Positions 47,056-59,957 of a DNA stretch of 64,000 bases are shown one piece after another; the first letter of the stretch is position 1; each line of letters starts with the position of its first letter. The notes under the pieces were generated by a model that saw nothing but the letters and a program-made list of their open reading frames with translations, searched no databases and had not been told where the DNA came from. Source of the stretch: Bryum argenteum (lineage: Eukaryota > Streptophyta > Bryopsida > Bryales > Bryaceae); the NCBI GenBank assembly GCA_037043015.1, contig CM073322.1:7761601-7825600 (forward strand), given 5' to 3'. The position numbers and the translations under genes are program-made.

Positions 47056-48305
47056 ATTTTTGGACATTTTGGATGACTTCAACAACTTTGAAAAGCCATA
47101 ACTTCTTCATTTAGAGTCCGTTTTGGATGAAATCACTTGGGTTGCGTTCCAAATTAAGTCTTGTGTATGCTTAAGAAATTTCATATCTATAAATGAAGTA
47201 TGAATAAATGACATGCAATTCAGGGAAGGTAGCTCTTGATTTGGAGTTTTCAAACATGGGGCATGTTTTGCTATTGGGAGGCAACATGAGGCAATTGAAA
47301 ATCAAAAAGATGTTCTCATGAATTTTTTTCACATAATTATGATCTTAAGATGAAGGGTTCTACTTCTTAGTAGGAAAATCTTGACTTTTTAGCATTGGAT
47401 TTGCAACGTGACTTTAATTTTTGGAATGGATTCCAATTAGAGTTTCTGTTGTAGAAACCTTGACAAAATCAAAGAAGTATTGAAGATAAGGCATAGATTT
47501 GAGAGAAAAGGGTTGAGTTCCGGACTATTTTTCCTTTGTAAAATTTTTGGTGGTTTTCACTATTGCAAGGCCATTATATGTGCTTATAACTTTTTCTCTT
47601 GGATAATTTTTTGTTCAAGGGTGTTATTGAGATGAATGAGAACACCTATCTAGTTGGTAATTTCTTCATTGCAATAAGTATTTTGGTAGCATGTTCACTT
47701 CAAAGTGAAAATGTTGAGGTTTCTTGATGTTTTCTTAGTACTAATTCGTTACTATCTTGCAATCTATGAGGCTTCATGACTCAAAAGTTGACCCACATGA
47801 TGTACAATATGTCTTCTACAAGATTGTTTAGTTGCGATCTACATAACTTACCTTTGTTTCCATTTCTGACACATTTTTTGAGAATGCTCTTTTCTCTACC
47901 AATGAGTCAAGCGAGTTTGGGGTTAAGGTCGCAAAATTTACTTGATGCAAAATGATTCATTAAAAATGTAATTGTGTATGTTAATACTATCTATAGTGTC
48001 TATAAATTGTATTTTTTCAATGATAGAAATACTAATAAATTGATAGATTTCTCATGCATTAACAAACCCTATTAAGGAATATATATTTTCAAGTGCGATG
48101 CATTAAATTGTAGTTGTTAAGTTCAAAGCATAAAATTTAATGACAAGGAAAATTCACTTGTATAGGAGTGAAGGATTTACCTTTTGAAGAAACTCTCAGT
48201 CACTAGAAGGGAACTACACGATTTCATGATAGGGGCTCAATAAGAATATGAGTTTTCCTTGTAGTAATGAATGTTTGGGACTAATATCTTTTAATGCATA
48301 CTTCA

Positions 48306-48648
48306 GATAGATAGAAACTCCGGTCCCTTTTTAAGAGGTCGGCGTGAATGAAGTGTCCGTTTGTAATGCTAATATCTCGATGGCCATCAGACAATGGGAA
48401 ATTGGAACAATACTACTTCCCCCTCTCGAGGGTGGACACTGTAACTACGCTAGTTACTAGTGCCTTCAAGATACTTGACATTTTATCCCTCCAAAGGACT
48501 TCAAGGTACCCATACAACAAGGTCCAAGGACCCCACAATAGTTGGGTGGACTATAGTGGTGAGCACTACACCGGCATGAGGAATAGAACCCACGACCTCC
48601 TCATTAGGGGCCATGAGCCCTAACCACTAAGCCAAGGCTTGTGGTGCC
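48306..48648 (-). mobile_element. SINE copy 2
   Basis: Same family as 36398-36768, with box A TGGCTTAGTGG and box B GGTTCTATTCC, and a GATAGATAG tail at the left. Flanks TGCATACTTCA (48295-48305) and TGCAGACTTCA (48650-48660) form an 11-bp target duplication with one mismatch, which suggests an older insertion than the copy in gene B. Confidence 0.85.
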
Positions 48649-49369
48649 TTGCAGACTTCATAAATAATTATGGAGTACCATATGTGTTCTTCAGATTTGG
48701 ATAAGGTAGTATTGGATTCTAGTTTTAACATTGGATTTTTGGGGGTCCACATTACTGTGAGCCAATTACAAGGCGATATAACACAATTACTTTTTATTTT
48801 AGATTTTATACGATGGTATATAATTACATACACTTGTATAAAAAATTGAGTAGAGGAGAAGGTATTAATAATGTTCATGGTGTTCAAATTTCCAATCACA
48901 CATATCTATACAATTCTTACTACAAACTTCAAAGAAATTTAAAGAGCTTCAATGGTTACTTAATATACATTTGAAAGAACCAGGAATCCATGATATTAGT
49001 ACACTGACAACTACTGATACTTTTGAGCTTTTTGCAAAATTATCTAACAACAACAAAATCTTCTAAGTCTTTAGAAAAGTTGGAATCTCTATATTAAAAG
49101 AACACGATTTGGGATGTGTGTTCTCGGCAATGCATGGTCATGGTAAATTGGTAATCATCATTTGGTCATGTATAAATTGAAGAGTTCTAAAGATTTTGAA
49201 GAGTTTCCATAAGTAGTATTTGATTGTTATTGAGAGTTTATTAGATCTTAAGAATATAACAAGGAGGCAAAGGGACAAGGAATATGAAACATGAAAATGA
49301 GAGTAAAGAAGAAGTAAAGGGGAGATGAAGAGATCATCGGAGGAGATCTAGGAACGACGAACAAAGTAG

Positions 49370-49620
49370 GAGCTCAGAATGAAGGATGGGAACTAAGATC
49401 AAATAATGAGAATTAGAAATGACCGATGGGAACTAGGATGACGGATGGGAACTAGGAATGAATGATGGGAACTAGGAACAAATAATGAGAACTAGGAATG
49501 ACCGATGGCAACTAGGAGTGACCGATGGGAACTAGGAATGACCGATGGTAACTAGAAATGAATGATGGGAACTGAGAACAAATGATGGGAAGTAGGAATG
49601 AATGATGGAGACCAATAAGG
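49370..49620. repeat. Degenerate minisatellite, about 20-bp unit
   Basis: Repeated variants of GATGGGAACTAGGAATGA and AATAATGAGAACTAGGA, about twelve units. Reverse-strand frames here are repeat artefacts. Confidence 0.8.
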
Positions 49621-51532
49621 GAAGTTTGGGGATAGGGAACTGGCAAGCAAAGATGGAAACTATGAACAAAAGTCAGGAGATAGAGAACCGGTAAGAAAAA
49701 ATGGAGAATGGAGAACCATAATACACGACGAAAAATTGGGAACAATGGAATGGAGGACATGCTACAAATTTTAAAAAACACGGGAACCAAAAAGACAAAA
49801 ACGAAGGACATGCTATAAATCTTGAACAACATGGAGTACTTTGAAGCTAGGAACTTGCATATCCCATAATTTTAACATCTCCAAAAACCTCCAAGTTCGT
49901 ACTTTTTTAATACCTAGGTCCGGATTTTTTATACATTTTATAAATTTCAATATGAATTTTTTGATGTTTGTGTTCCGAGGACACGGGTAAGGACTTATAT
50001 AGATATATATCTTTCAGCTTCTAGCATATTAGTCTATTTTGATTTTTTGTAAAGGGACACAAAGTTTATTTGATTGTAAAATAATTTAAGTCATAGTATA
50101 AATATGGACTTTACATTGAAACTATTCTATAATTAGACAAATATAAACCATTATTTAATGAAATCATTAGTGTTTTAAGGTGTCATTATAATATCCACTA
50201 GACATCCTACTACAGACGGAAACAAGTTAACCTAAAGCTTAACTTTTAAATTCCGAAGAGTGCCTGGAACCCACACACATAAGTTTTTCCGAAGTGTCAT
50301 AAATGAAAGCAAAGTTGGGTTGTCTAAATTTGAAGCGCACAACCTTATGGCAGACTTGTTCTAGGTCATCGGGATCAAATTTGGAGTCATGAGGTCTCAT
50401 ATATTGTGAGATCATAACATTCCGTACTTAAAAAAGATCACAGAATTTCACCAATTTTACTTTGAAGTGAAAAGACTACTAACAAATCTATTGCAATAAA
50501 ATATTCACCAACTACAAAGTTGTTTAGCTTTATCTAGAGAAAACTTCGTACACAAAATTTTCTTTAAAAAAATACTCTTGGCTTAAACAATACTACAATA
50601 GCCTTGCAATGGTGAAAATAGCCAAAAACTACTTTAAAAAAATTCCAAATCTATACCCCTTGCACTCAAAGTCCTACCTTATCTGCAAAACATATTTGAT
50701 TGGGGCAAGGTACCTACTACTATAAATAGACTCTGGAAAATAACTCATACGAGATTAAAAAGTTGAAATCCAATGATGGATGAAGGATATGCACCTCCTC
50801 AAAAATCATCAAATTTTTCACTTGATTTAATGTAGAAACATTATTGCAAATCCAATGCCAAAACTATTTGGATCAAGAATATTTCGACTAGAAAGTTGTT
50901 AGATTATATCTTGAAATCATGATAATGTAAAAAAAATCTTGAGAAACTAATTTTCTTTTGTATAATTGGCTTGCAACGGTAAAACATGCCTAAGGTTTGA
51001 AAACCTGAAAACAAAAGTTGCCTCTACTAAAATTGCAAGACTCTAATTCATAATGTATTGTATAGGCCTGCAATTTAACCACACAGAGTAGACTTGATTT
51101 AGGACCCAACCTAAGAAATTTTTTTAAAATGGATTCAACTGAAGGTGTTATGCCTCTAGATAATTTATATCCAAAGTGTCTTTATCCAAAATGTCATTTT
51201 CTGACATCTTGAACGTTCAAGGGTTAAATACCATTTAATGATCTTGTTTGAAAATAGTTGACACATATACTACAAATTAAGTATAGAAATACTTTACTCA
51301 AAATTCACATGAATGTGTAGCTTCATAAGCTTGAGGAATCATAAAAAGTAATCACAAAAACAAGTGTGTTATCTCCTTACACGTCCTTGGTGACTATGAG
51401 GAAAATTCAAGTTTTACATCACATCTAGTAGTACCAACAATGGTCATTAATATTAGCTATAATTACATGTTACTGCTTCTTGAGGTAGAATTAGAAGCTC
51501 TACTAACTTTCTACCCCAATTGAATCTACCTT

Positions 51533-54500
51533 CTAATGTTGTGAACTATTGAATACAAAAATATCCATGCCACTATTCATGCTTTGAATGGCAACCAACT
51601 CATCAACAATCTCTTTCATTGATGGCCTCTCACGTCCTTGTTCCGCCAAACACTTTGATGCTAATTCACCTATTTTTTGGACCTCTACAAGAATTTTAGA
51701 AGACTCACTTGCATTCTCACCAAGTAACTTAGGATCTACAATAGCCTCCATATTCTTTGTTTCTATAAATGGTATAGCCATCATTGCCAGATTGATGTTA
51801 TCGGTATCTCGCTCTAAATTGATCGGCTTTGATGATGTTATAAGTTCCAACAGTACCATCCCAAAACTATATACATCACTTTTATCCGTCAATTGGAACT
51901 TATGAAAATACTCGGGGTCAAGATATCCCGGAGTTCCCTTCACATTGGTTGATACATGAGTTGCATCTTCCTTCACAAGTCTTGATATCCCAAAGTCAGC
52001 AACCTTGACATTGAATTTCTCATCCAATAATATATTGGAGGTTTTCACATCTCGATGATAGATAGGTGGAAAAGCAGCGGAATGCAAGTACCTGCAACAA
52101 TACCACTTAAGTACATGCTTTCTTTTCATAAGAAAAACCATATAGTTTTAACAAGCCATTGCTTGATTTGAGTCTGAGGATAAAACTTCTAAAGCGGAAC
52201 TAAACATATTCAAGTAATACATGAGTATCTCTTAAGTTTCATATTTTGGTGGAACTTCTACAAAATATCTAATTGTACCATGAAGTATGTAAAAGAAATA
52301 AAATATATAGTTTCGACTATATACCTGAGAGCTTCTGATGTATCAATAGCAATTTGTAGTCTCTTGGCCCAATTTAACTCCATCCCATCTTGAGGGTTGT
52401 GTAAGTGTTGATATAAATCTCCATTTGAAATATACTCATATACAAGCATTGGAACCTCAACCTCAATACAACATCCAAGCAACTTCACTAAGTTTCGATG
52501 GTTGACTTGTGATAATAGAGCTACTTCGTTCAAATATTGCTCTAGCTCCTTCATATCCACGTTGTTGGTTTTCTTGATAGCAACTTCAGTACCATTGTCA
52601 AGAATACCTTTGAATACAGTGCCAAAACCTCCGGATCCCAACTTAAAATCATTCGAGAAATTCTTGGTGGCCTTTTGCAATTCCTTAAGTGTGAAAAACG
52701 TTATTGATTGATTTCTGTAGTTTTGCATCTTTTCCATGTGTAATTTTGCAAACCGCTTTCTTTTCATGTGTGTCTTGGTATGTCTACACCAACATATAGT
52801 ACATATAGTACATAATAGGATGATCATAAGAATACCTCCACTTGTGGCACCTGTAAACATCACAGACAAACAAGGCCCTCATTTCAGTATGGTTAGTTTC
52901 AAAGTTTTTTTCCTGCCATTTTCACATTATACCACTTTTTTGAATAATTATTATTCATAATTTCTTAACAAACAATACAAATTCAAATGAAAAGCTTCAA
53001 TAAAATAACAAAATCCCATTAGATCTTGAATGCTATAAACATATGCAAGTGATAAATTTGGGTATGATCTTCATACATTAATTGATCTAATAAGTTAAAT
53101 ACTTTGGTTTATTTCGTAACATAATATGCAATATGATATTGTTTAGTGAATCTTACCTAGGATAATAGACATTGAATTTTTTCTCCTTGACTTTTGATTA
53201 TTCACTCGATAAGGAGTTGGTTCAGGAGAAGGTCTCGGAGCTGGAGTAGAGATAATTGTAATATTTGGAAGTGATAAAGCTGCAAATACCATCAACACTC
53301 AACAGTGAACGGGATTTCGAAACTTGTATGTATAGGTCTTTGTGATTTATGATTGTAGATGTTTGTGAAAATGTGTACTTTATGTTAATTGGTCCAAGAA
53401 CTTAAATAAGACATGTATAGACTATTTGGAGAAGTAGATAACAAATACAAATGACCAAGTAGTATGATTGCATGCATACAAACAAATCTACTTTATATTA
53501 AGTTAGTAAGTCTTGGATTGCTTAATGATTGTATTACATCAAAAACAACTTTAATCTACACAACAGGGGCCTACTTACTCACAACATGAGTCAGCTTTGA
53601 AAGAAACCTAGAAACAACGCAAAAAACAATTGTCTTACATATCATACAATACATTTTAGCCCAAGCAATTATTGAGTTCTAGACTTCTATTGGTCTAAAA
53701 ATACATCGAAAAAATATATTGTTGATATATATTCTAACTAGAGATATTTATCTTACCAGAAGGAATTAAAGGAATAGCTCCATGGTATACAAATGTCTAC
53801 ATCCCTTGAAGTTCAAATACGATCAATATACTAAACGTATTCCACATTTAACTACGTCTGGACTCGAAGCAAATCAAAAGTATCCATTGATTTTGAAAAC
53901 ATTGTGGAAACAGTTTTTGAAAATGTAAATTTTCTGTGAGGATGTAAAGATACTTAAATCTCCAAAGTAGATTTTGAAAAAGCATATTTTCTATTTCACA
54001 ATATTAAAAAATCCAATACTCATTTCAATTAATTCAGATGTATTATATAAGTAAGCTTGAATATATCATGATGTAACTTGTAAAATAATTTTAACACAAT
54101 CACTTTCAACATTGAAAGTTTAAGAGTTTGGCTTCAGAAAAAAACACCTTAACGAGCTTCAATAAGTTCCTTCAAAACGCTTGTGAGTCCAAAAGTATGT
54201 CACCTTAAACTATTTCAAAAGTTAGGGAAGCCCCCTACGAGCATTTTAGCCAAAAGTTATCAAATAATTCCTCTTCACAAGCTACTCAATTAGTACTCTT
54301 TTATCTTAGGGTTGCATTACACTGTAGACCATGAAGATTGACCACCACCTTCTAATATCTGTGATTGGAGAGTAAAGTCCTCTTGGTCCTATTTGGCTTC
54401 ACACTACTTCGAATAAAGGAGAATGACCACTGACTTTAAAATCTCCAAAGTATGCTGAATTTTCCATGGTGAATAATATTTTTATAGTCTCCTCAATAAT

Positions 54501-55623
54501 AGTAGAGTCGAAGCAAATGCCTCGCCTCAATTACAATCAAGAAGACCATGAGGCTCAAAAATCATTAATTGGCTAGAGTTCAATCATTAAAAAACAAAGA
54601 AAGAAAAAGGGGAGAGAATGAGGAGGGTTTATATGAGAAAATTGAGCATAAACTTGTCCAAATCTAAATCCACTTTACACTACAAGAGTGACTAAGCCAC
54701 TCAAAAATCCATTTTTGAGTTATCATGGTCGTTACTCTTGGACAAGGACCAGGCAAATAATTTTAATTTTCTTGGTCATGGCTCTTGGTCTGTAGTGGAC
54801 CAGGAAAATAATTTTAATTTATCCGTAATTTGGTCCGTAAGGGACCCTTGTGTTCTTATAATTGTCCGCTTTAGTTGAATCAGACAAGATCACACATATA
54901 TCAATCATCTAGCTAGGATACTCTTCACATATCATTGAGTAAGTAAACCAGTTGACTTAACAAATTGGACACTCGTCATGGGATGTTAGGAAACGTACTT
55001 CTATTTCCTTCAAATTGAAGCTCCACGGTTCCACTCACGGATGTGTTGATAGGTGCCGCCAGAAGGTGGCAAGCGCTGAAGCTGTTGTCCGTGAAATTAC
55101 TTAACATGGCTGTACAAAGCCAGCGAGGGGTAGCGGTAGGGTTGACAGAACCACCAGTAGTATTACACAAATCGATTGAAGTAGAAATAACTGAGCAGGA
55201 GTCGAAGATATTGGTCGCACAATCTAGATGGAGCTCCGTGGTATTTGTGATGTTCAAGCCTCCAAATCTGTTTGCGTCGAAGACACGGCAGGTTGCAGCG
55301 GGTACGGATGGCTCCAGTAACAGCGTTTGATTCCAGTAATCTATCTCCATTACCTTGTAAGTATCTGTTCTGAGTGTGGTATTTCCAATGAAGTTGAGGA
55401 ATAACACTTTTCTCTGGCAATAAAAATAAAGATCAGGGTAATCTGTGTAGCATCCATTACCTAGGGGATCGTCCTGCAGAATAAAGGGAAACCTTATCTC
55501 CACACCCCCACTTCCACAATTCCTCACTGGGCAAATTCCAGAGGCGCTTGCTCCAAGGCACAAGCTTATCAAAGCATTGACCATGGTTACTGCGCAAGCA
55601 ATCTTCAACCCCAATGAAGCCAT
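51533..55623 (-). CDS. Receptor kinase gene D, WAK-like, complete
   Basis: Exons 55623-54999, 53279-53157, 52850-52325 and 52091-51533 join with GT-AG signals and phases 1, 1, 2 to give 610 residues. The start at 55623 gives a signal peptide (SLGLKIACAVTMVNALISL). An earlier in-frame Met (MTSANRA) is possible but would bury it. Residues about 30-208 are a GUB_WAK_bind-type ectodomain with paired cysteines (ICPVRNC, GGVEIRFPFILQ) and many N-glycosylation sites. A proline-rich linker (STPAPRPSPEPTP) and a transmembrane helix (GGILMIILLCTICTICW) follow. The kinase has GSGGFG, AIKK, HRDVKTSN, DFG and GTPGYLDPEY, an RD kinase. From the family it should act at the plasma membrane in wall or defence signalling; its ligand is unknown. 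It ends with a distinct tail (MDIFVFNSS). Confidence 0.92.
53280..54998. other. Large intron of gene D with an extra insert
   Basis: Diverged from the matching introns of A and B. About 54309-54846 has no counterpart in gene B and contains a duplicated block, GGACCAGG-AAATAATTTTAAT, twice. It is probably a mobile insert, but I could not define its ends. Confidence 0.5.
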
Positions 55624-55896
55624 GGCACGATTTGCTGAAGTCATGTACACTGGTTGATCCAGACAGTAAAGCCAATCGGGCCAGCTAGTATGCAAGTTTG
55701 TGGTAGAATAGCACGCAACGTGATCAGTCCTGTCCACTCATGTCTTCTGTGGCATGAATACTCCTCCTACTGCTCGTGGAAAAGCTGCACATACATGTCG
55801 ACAGAATCTTTAAAATCGGTGAAACGACGACGGATATAGAATGTGATCTTGGAGTTGAATAATAGTGCTTTGTTTAGAGTTCTTTAGTGCTTTGTG

Positions 55897-56014
55897 CTAT
55901 CAGGCTACATGATAGTTTGAATGATCACACGTACTTCCTGCGGAGTAATTCTTACTAATATATATACAAATGTTCTCTATACAAATGATCAAGTAGCCTG
56001 ATATCATTTGAACC
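55897..56014. repeat. Short inverted-repeat element upstream of gene D
   Basis: The right arm GCCTGATATCATTTGAACC is intact. The left arm is shortened (CTATCAGGCTAC). It corresponds to the elements upstream of A and B. Confidence 0.6.
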
Positions 56015-57680
56015 TCCATTAGTACAGTCAGAGGAAGAATGTTGAATAAGTCAAATATCAACACACAACACAGAAAAATACTGGATATAGGACTGCACCT
56101 TCGATCACTGATGGTTCTCAACTCGATTTAAGAAGCCCCACCAGAGGCTCCGATCCAAGGCTGGCAGTGGAGGTCCTTTTGACTCTGGTTCCGCTTACCG
56201 AGCAATCGTCCCACTACGGTAGCTCTTACCTTCGTCCAATTTGGACAGCCTCCTTCGATCTCATCCACACTAGATTCCACTCTGCCTGGATTTAGCACTT
56301 CTCCTTCATAGCTAGATCGTCTCCCACCGTGCTAGGTTGCATGCAAGACTTCTAGGATCAGAGCACACAGAAGCAAGGCACTTAAGATGATTACTCCACA
56401 AGCCCTATCGGAGCCATGCCAAACAAAAAGCAGGGGCGTGGCTAAAATATGAGGCTCCGAACCTTGAAAACGGCAGTGTTACTTGACTCCAGTCATGGCA
56501 TGGAAAACTCCTGGTCGTTCAAAAGCTACATCAACATACAAGGTAAACGGAATCTTAGCTGGCCGGAATCTTAGCTAGCTTAAGTGTCGGAGAAACATGG
56601 TACTACAGATTGACGGAACTGCGAGCTAGCTAGAGCTAGTGTTCCGTTAAGTCGGTCGTTCGATTGATTTCTTTCTTCGAGGATTGCTTATTAACTCAGA
56701 TCTCTACAAAACAGGTTGTGCAGTGGAGAAACTCACTAGAGTTCAGTGAACTGAGCGACTGGGTCCTATCAATGAAACAACCAACTACCAGAGCTGCACC
56801 TTCAACTTCTGATGATTCTCTATTCATACAGAGATGTGAGAAACTTACCGACTCACACTGCTCGGGAAAGACAGCTTCAAATTTCAGAACGGCTCCTCAC
56901 CACCTCGATTCAAGTTTCAATAGTTTCTGATCGCTCTGATTGATCAATATACTTTTCGGCTGCCTACGTCCAACCTTCCTCTCAGTCTCGAGTTCTCAGT
57001 CTCGAGTTCTCAGTTCCCTTCGCACATACATCGCTCGTTTCCGAGAGTACTAAATGCATTTGCATAAAATGTTCTTGGGAACAGGGTGCACATAATGGAG
57101 GGGAGTTCTCGACGCGCTTCTGAAGCAGCCACAAGTATGGTAGAGCAGCCAAAAATGGCGCAGTGCCGAAAATGGAGCCCTAGTAATCTTCACTGTCACG
57201 TACATAATAGCTTCTCCTTACAATAGTACCATGTACACTCTGCAAAGATTGTAGGGCGTCACTTTAGGGCACCATTTTAGGAACACCTATATTTCCATCT
57301 TTAAAAATTCATTACTCACTGTAGAAGAGTCGAAAAGTGATGATTCCACTTGCTCTAGTTTTCTACTAATTTTCCCCATGCACCAAAATTGCGTGCACTC
57401 GCAACATTCCAGTAGATTTTCTGTGCTGAAAATTGCGCCATTATAGGACACCTTACCATATCTTCATGGATTTTGTCAGAAAACTTCTAAATACTACTGT
57501 TACCGAACCAGCTTTTTATTGGTTGATCTGTTCACAGGTTAATGGTATTTTGTTTTTACTGAGGGATGTTATACGATTAATCTTGTCTCTGGCCAGGGGA
57601 GTCATAAGGTAGTGGCTCAGTAAGTCAGGATACGGACTGCTCTATGTGCAATCAACACGTAGGAATTAATGAACATCCCT
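56015..57680. other. Region upstream of gene D, no gene seen
   Basis: The first 350 bp are diverged from the gene A and B upstream regions. The rest is unique, with a small duplication GTCTCGAGTTCTCA twice at about 56990-57015. No convincing frame. Confidence 0.5.
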
Positions 57681-57899
57681 AATGTCGAAAAGAGCCCAAA
57701 ACGGCGGGACATTCAGGTCTGGTCAACCCCTTAATTACTACAGTAAGGTACCCGTAGTCTCGACGGGCAGCTCTTTATATGGTAGTTTCAAAAAGTATCC
57801 AGTGTCTACCATTTCCTGAAACAGAACAATATAGGCTCGTGTTTTGTGTTTTTTGTTTCTTATTATTGTTCTTTTTTATTTTTGTATTATTTTTATTTT

Positions 57900-57990
57900 T
57901 TAATCCAAGAAAATAAAAAGGTTGGTAGGTAGGTTGGTAATTTTGCAGGTTGGTAGGTAGGTTGGTAATTTTGCAGGTTGGTAGGTTTGT
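57900..57990. repeat. GGTTGGTAGGT tandem repeat
   Basis: The block GCAGGTTGGTAGGTAGG followed by TTGGTAATTTT repeats with a period of about 28-33 bp, nearly three times. It produces Pro/Thr/Gln repeats in reverse frames that are not genes. Confidence 0.75.
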
Positions 57991-58256
57991 ATGTTGGTGG
58001 ACCGTAGGAAGGATCACGGTACGATATCTTATTATAGAAGTAGATACTTAGTTTGTATGGAATTAAGACCCTTTGCATGTTGTAGAGCTTTTCCATACCT
58101 ATCCGTAAAGTCGTTTTATGCTTCAAAATTCCTCATACTTTAGGAGATATTTACGGTCAAAGTCTTTGCCCCATGTATTTTTTGTAGAAACTTTTTCCAG
58201 TCTAGGCGCGGTAATACTTTAAAGTTTTCAATTGACCACGAAATCATTATTTAGAT

Positions 58257-58593
58257 CTGATATTTAACTAATTATGGACAAATTCATAGTCCAGAAATAA
58301 TGTTGGCTGTCCGCCGATATAACCTTGGGACTCCATGTGTAATCTTTGAAAGGTCATAACTCAGTCAATTTTTGTTCAAATTAAATATATGAGGTGTTTT
58401 TTGATATCTAGAGAAAATGTAGATGTCAAAAAACACCTCATATGTTTGATTTGGACAAAATTTGAGTGAGTTGTGACCTTTTGAAAGTCGCAGATATGGG
58501 GATGTGTCGGCTGGCCGCCGATGAAACCAAGGTTCTTCATTAGTTGCAAAAAGTCCATAACTTCGAAATAAGTCCATAATTAGTTAAATATCA
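58257..58593 (+). repeat. Long palindrome with an 11-bp loop
   Basis: The inner arms, about 58346-58410 and 58421-58487, are inverse copies with few mismatches around GAGGTGTTTTTTGA/TCAAAAAACACCTC. The outer ends GATATTTAACTAATTATGGA and its inverse also pair. Most inner mismatches would be G-U pairs in a plus-strand transcript. It may be a foldback transposon or a hairpin RNA source. Confidence 0.7.
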
Positions 58594-58993
58594 GTTTTAG
58601 GCTAGTCTTTGTTCGTCCTCACTTTTAGTTCATAGTGTAAAATACCCCTTACATCAAGTACATGACATATGTGCTTCTCCACAAATATTACAAAGAAGGA
58701 AAAAAGAAAATACACCAATATTGTGCAATCTCACACCTCTACCTACAGTCCTACACCGATCTACAAGTTGGTCCAACCTCAATTCTGTAAAAATGGCACT
58801 CTCCCATGTGCCATTTTCTCACACTAAAGCTTGCCTTTGCATGCCCACACAATGGTGTACTTTATAAAATCACTCATATTCATATACTATTGTTCTTAAT
58901 ATGTCATATCACCTTCGATTTCAGTAATGTCATGTGGTTTTCGGATTGTTGTACACAAGGTTGAGAAGTACCATTTAGCAGAATAACGCCATT

Positions 58994-59215
58994 TTAACTC
59001 CTAAAGTCGAAAGCCCCCAAAAACTGCCAAAACTCTTGAAAACCACCTTCTTTGAACGCAAGATCAAAATTTCCAACTTTTGACGTAATCTCAAGTATGT
59101 AACCCTCAAGTATGTAACCCTCAAGTATGTAACCCTCAAGTATGTAACCGTAAGATCTTATACTTAACTTGTCCATGTACACGCATACCAAAAATTCATT
59201 TTCAAAAGCATTATG
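58994..59215. repeat. TTAACCCC-family terminus with 15-bp tandem repeats
   Basis: Starts TTTTAACTCCTAAAGTCGAAAG and matches the inverted right end of the 42651-43501 element. At 59090-59149 there are four exact copies of CTCAAGTATGTAACC. Confidence 0.65.
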
Positions 59216-59957
59216 CGTAGTAATCTCAAATACTTGCTCACTGTTTAGTGATGTTTGCAGTTTTATTATTCTACGATAATACCCTTGACTCTACTCTAGC
59301 TTTGTCACCTTCTTTAAGACCAACTCCTTATTTAAAGACTAATTGAGAGCCAAGGAGGCAAGGAGCAAAAATTCAATGTATGTTTTTCTAGGTAAGTTTT
59401 ATTGAAGAATTTTGTAATGCACATAAACTAAATAGGATGAAATTAATTGTTTGACTTATTAGATTAACTACTTTATGAAGTATCAAAATCTATGTTTACA
59501 ATTATCTACATTTACAATTTTCTACTGCAAATTTTTCTCTCAAGAAATAAAATTTCATCACATTTGCACAAGCCAAAGGGATAGCCTTGATTTGTAAGTG
59601 AAAAACAAAGTATTAATTGAATAGTCTAAAATTTGAGAGCTCAATGCTTTTGGATGAGGGCTTCTAATTTACAACACACATACATATTGTAGGTTGTTGC
59701 ACAATATATTCTTTGTTGACATAACTAAGCTTCAAGGCAACAATTTTATCAACTTTCAAGGGTTTAATTCAACACATTGTGCTAAGGAAGTTCATGACTC
59801 TAATTGAACACTTTGTTACACAAATACCATATGCATATGTGATTGTAGAATATAGCCTTGTGGTTTTCATGTAGTAAACACCTACCTTCAATACCATAAT
59901 AAAATCTATTGTCACATACAATACCAACAACATTTGGCATTAGCTTTCACTATATAG
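59216..59957. other. Intergenic, no gene seen
   Basis: AT-rich spacer between the TTAACCCC-type terminus and gene E. It probably includes the gene E 3' untranslated region. Confidence 0.5.

Larger units (their letters stand above)
47055..51228. mobile_element. Candidate long-TIR (foldback) element, about 4.2 kb
   Basis: The left arm, about 47055-47960, is the diverged inverse of the right arm, about 50220-51228. Paired blocks include GACATTTTGGAT, TTTTCAAAC with GGCATGTTTT, GCATTGGATTTGCAA, TTTCAC-ATTGCAAGGC, and TTTCACTTCAAAGT. The right terminus is TTAACCCTTGAACGTTC read inward. Relatives occur at 4098 and 16250-17445. The centre holds a SINE and a minisatellite and no transposase that I recognise. 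The left end has lost its TTAACCC terminus to a poly-A tract. Confidence 0.55.

Noticed and set aside
57900..58126. Reverse frames with Pro/Thr/Asn/Gln repeats
   Set aside because: They arise from the GGTTGGTAGGT tandem repeat and have no gene context.
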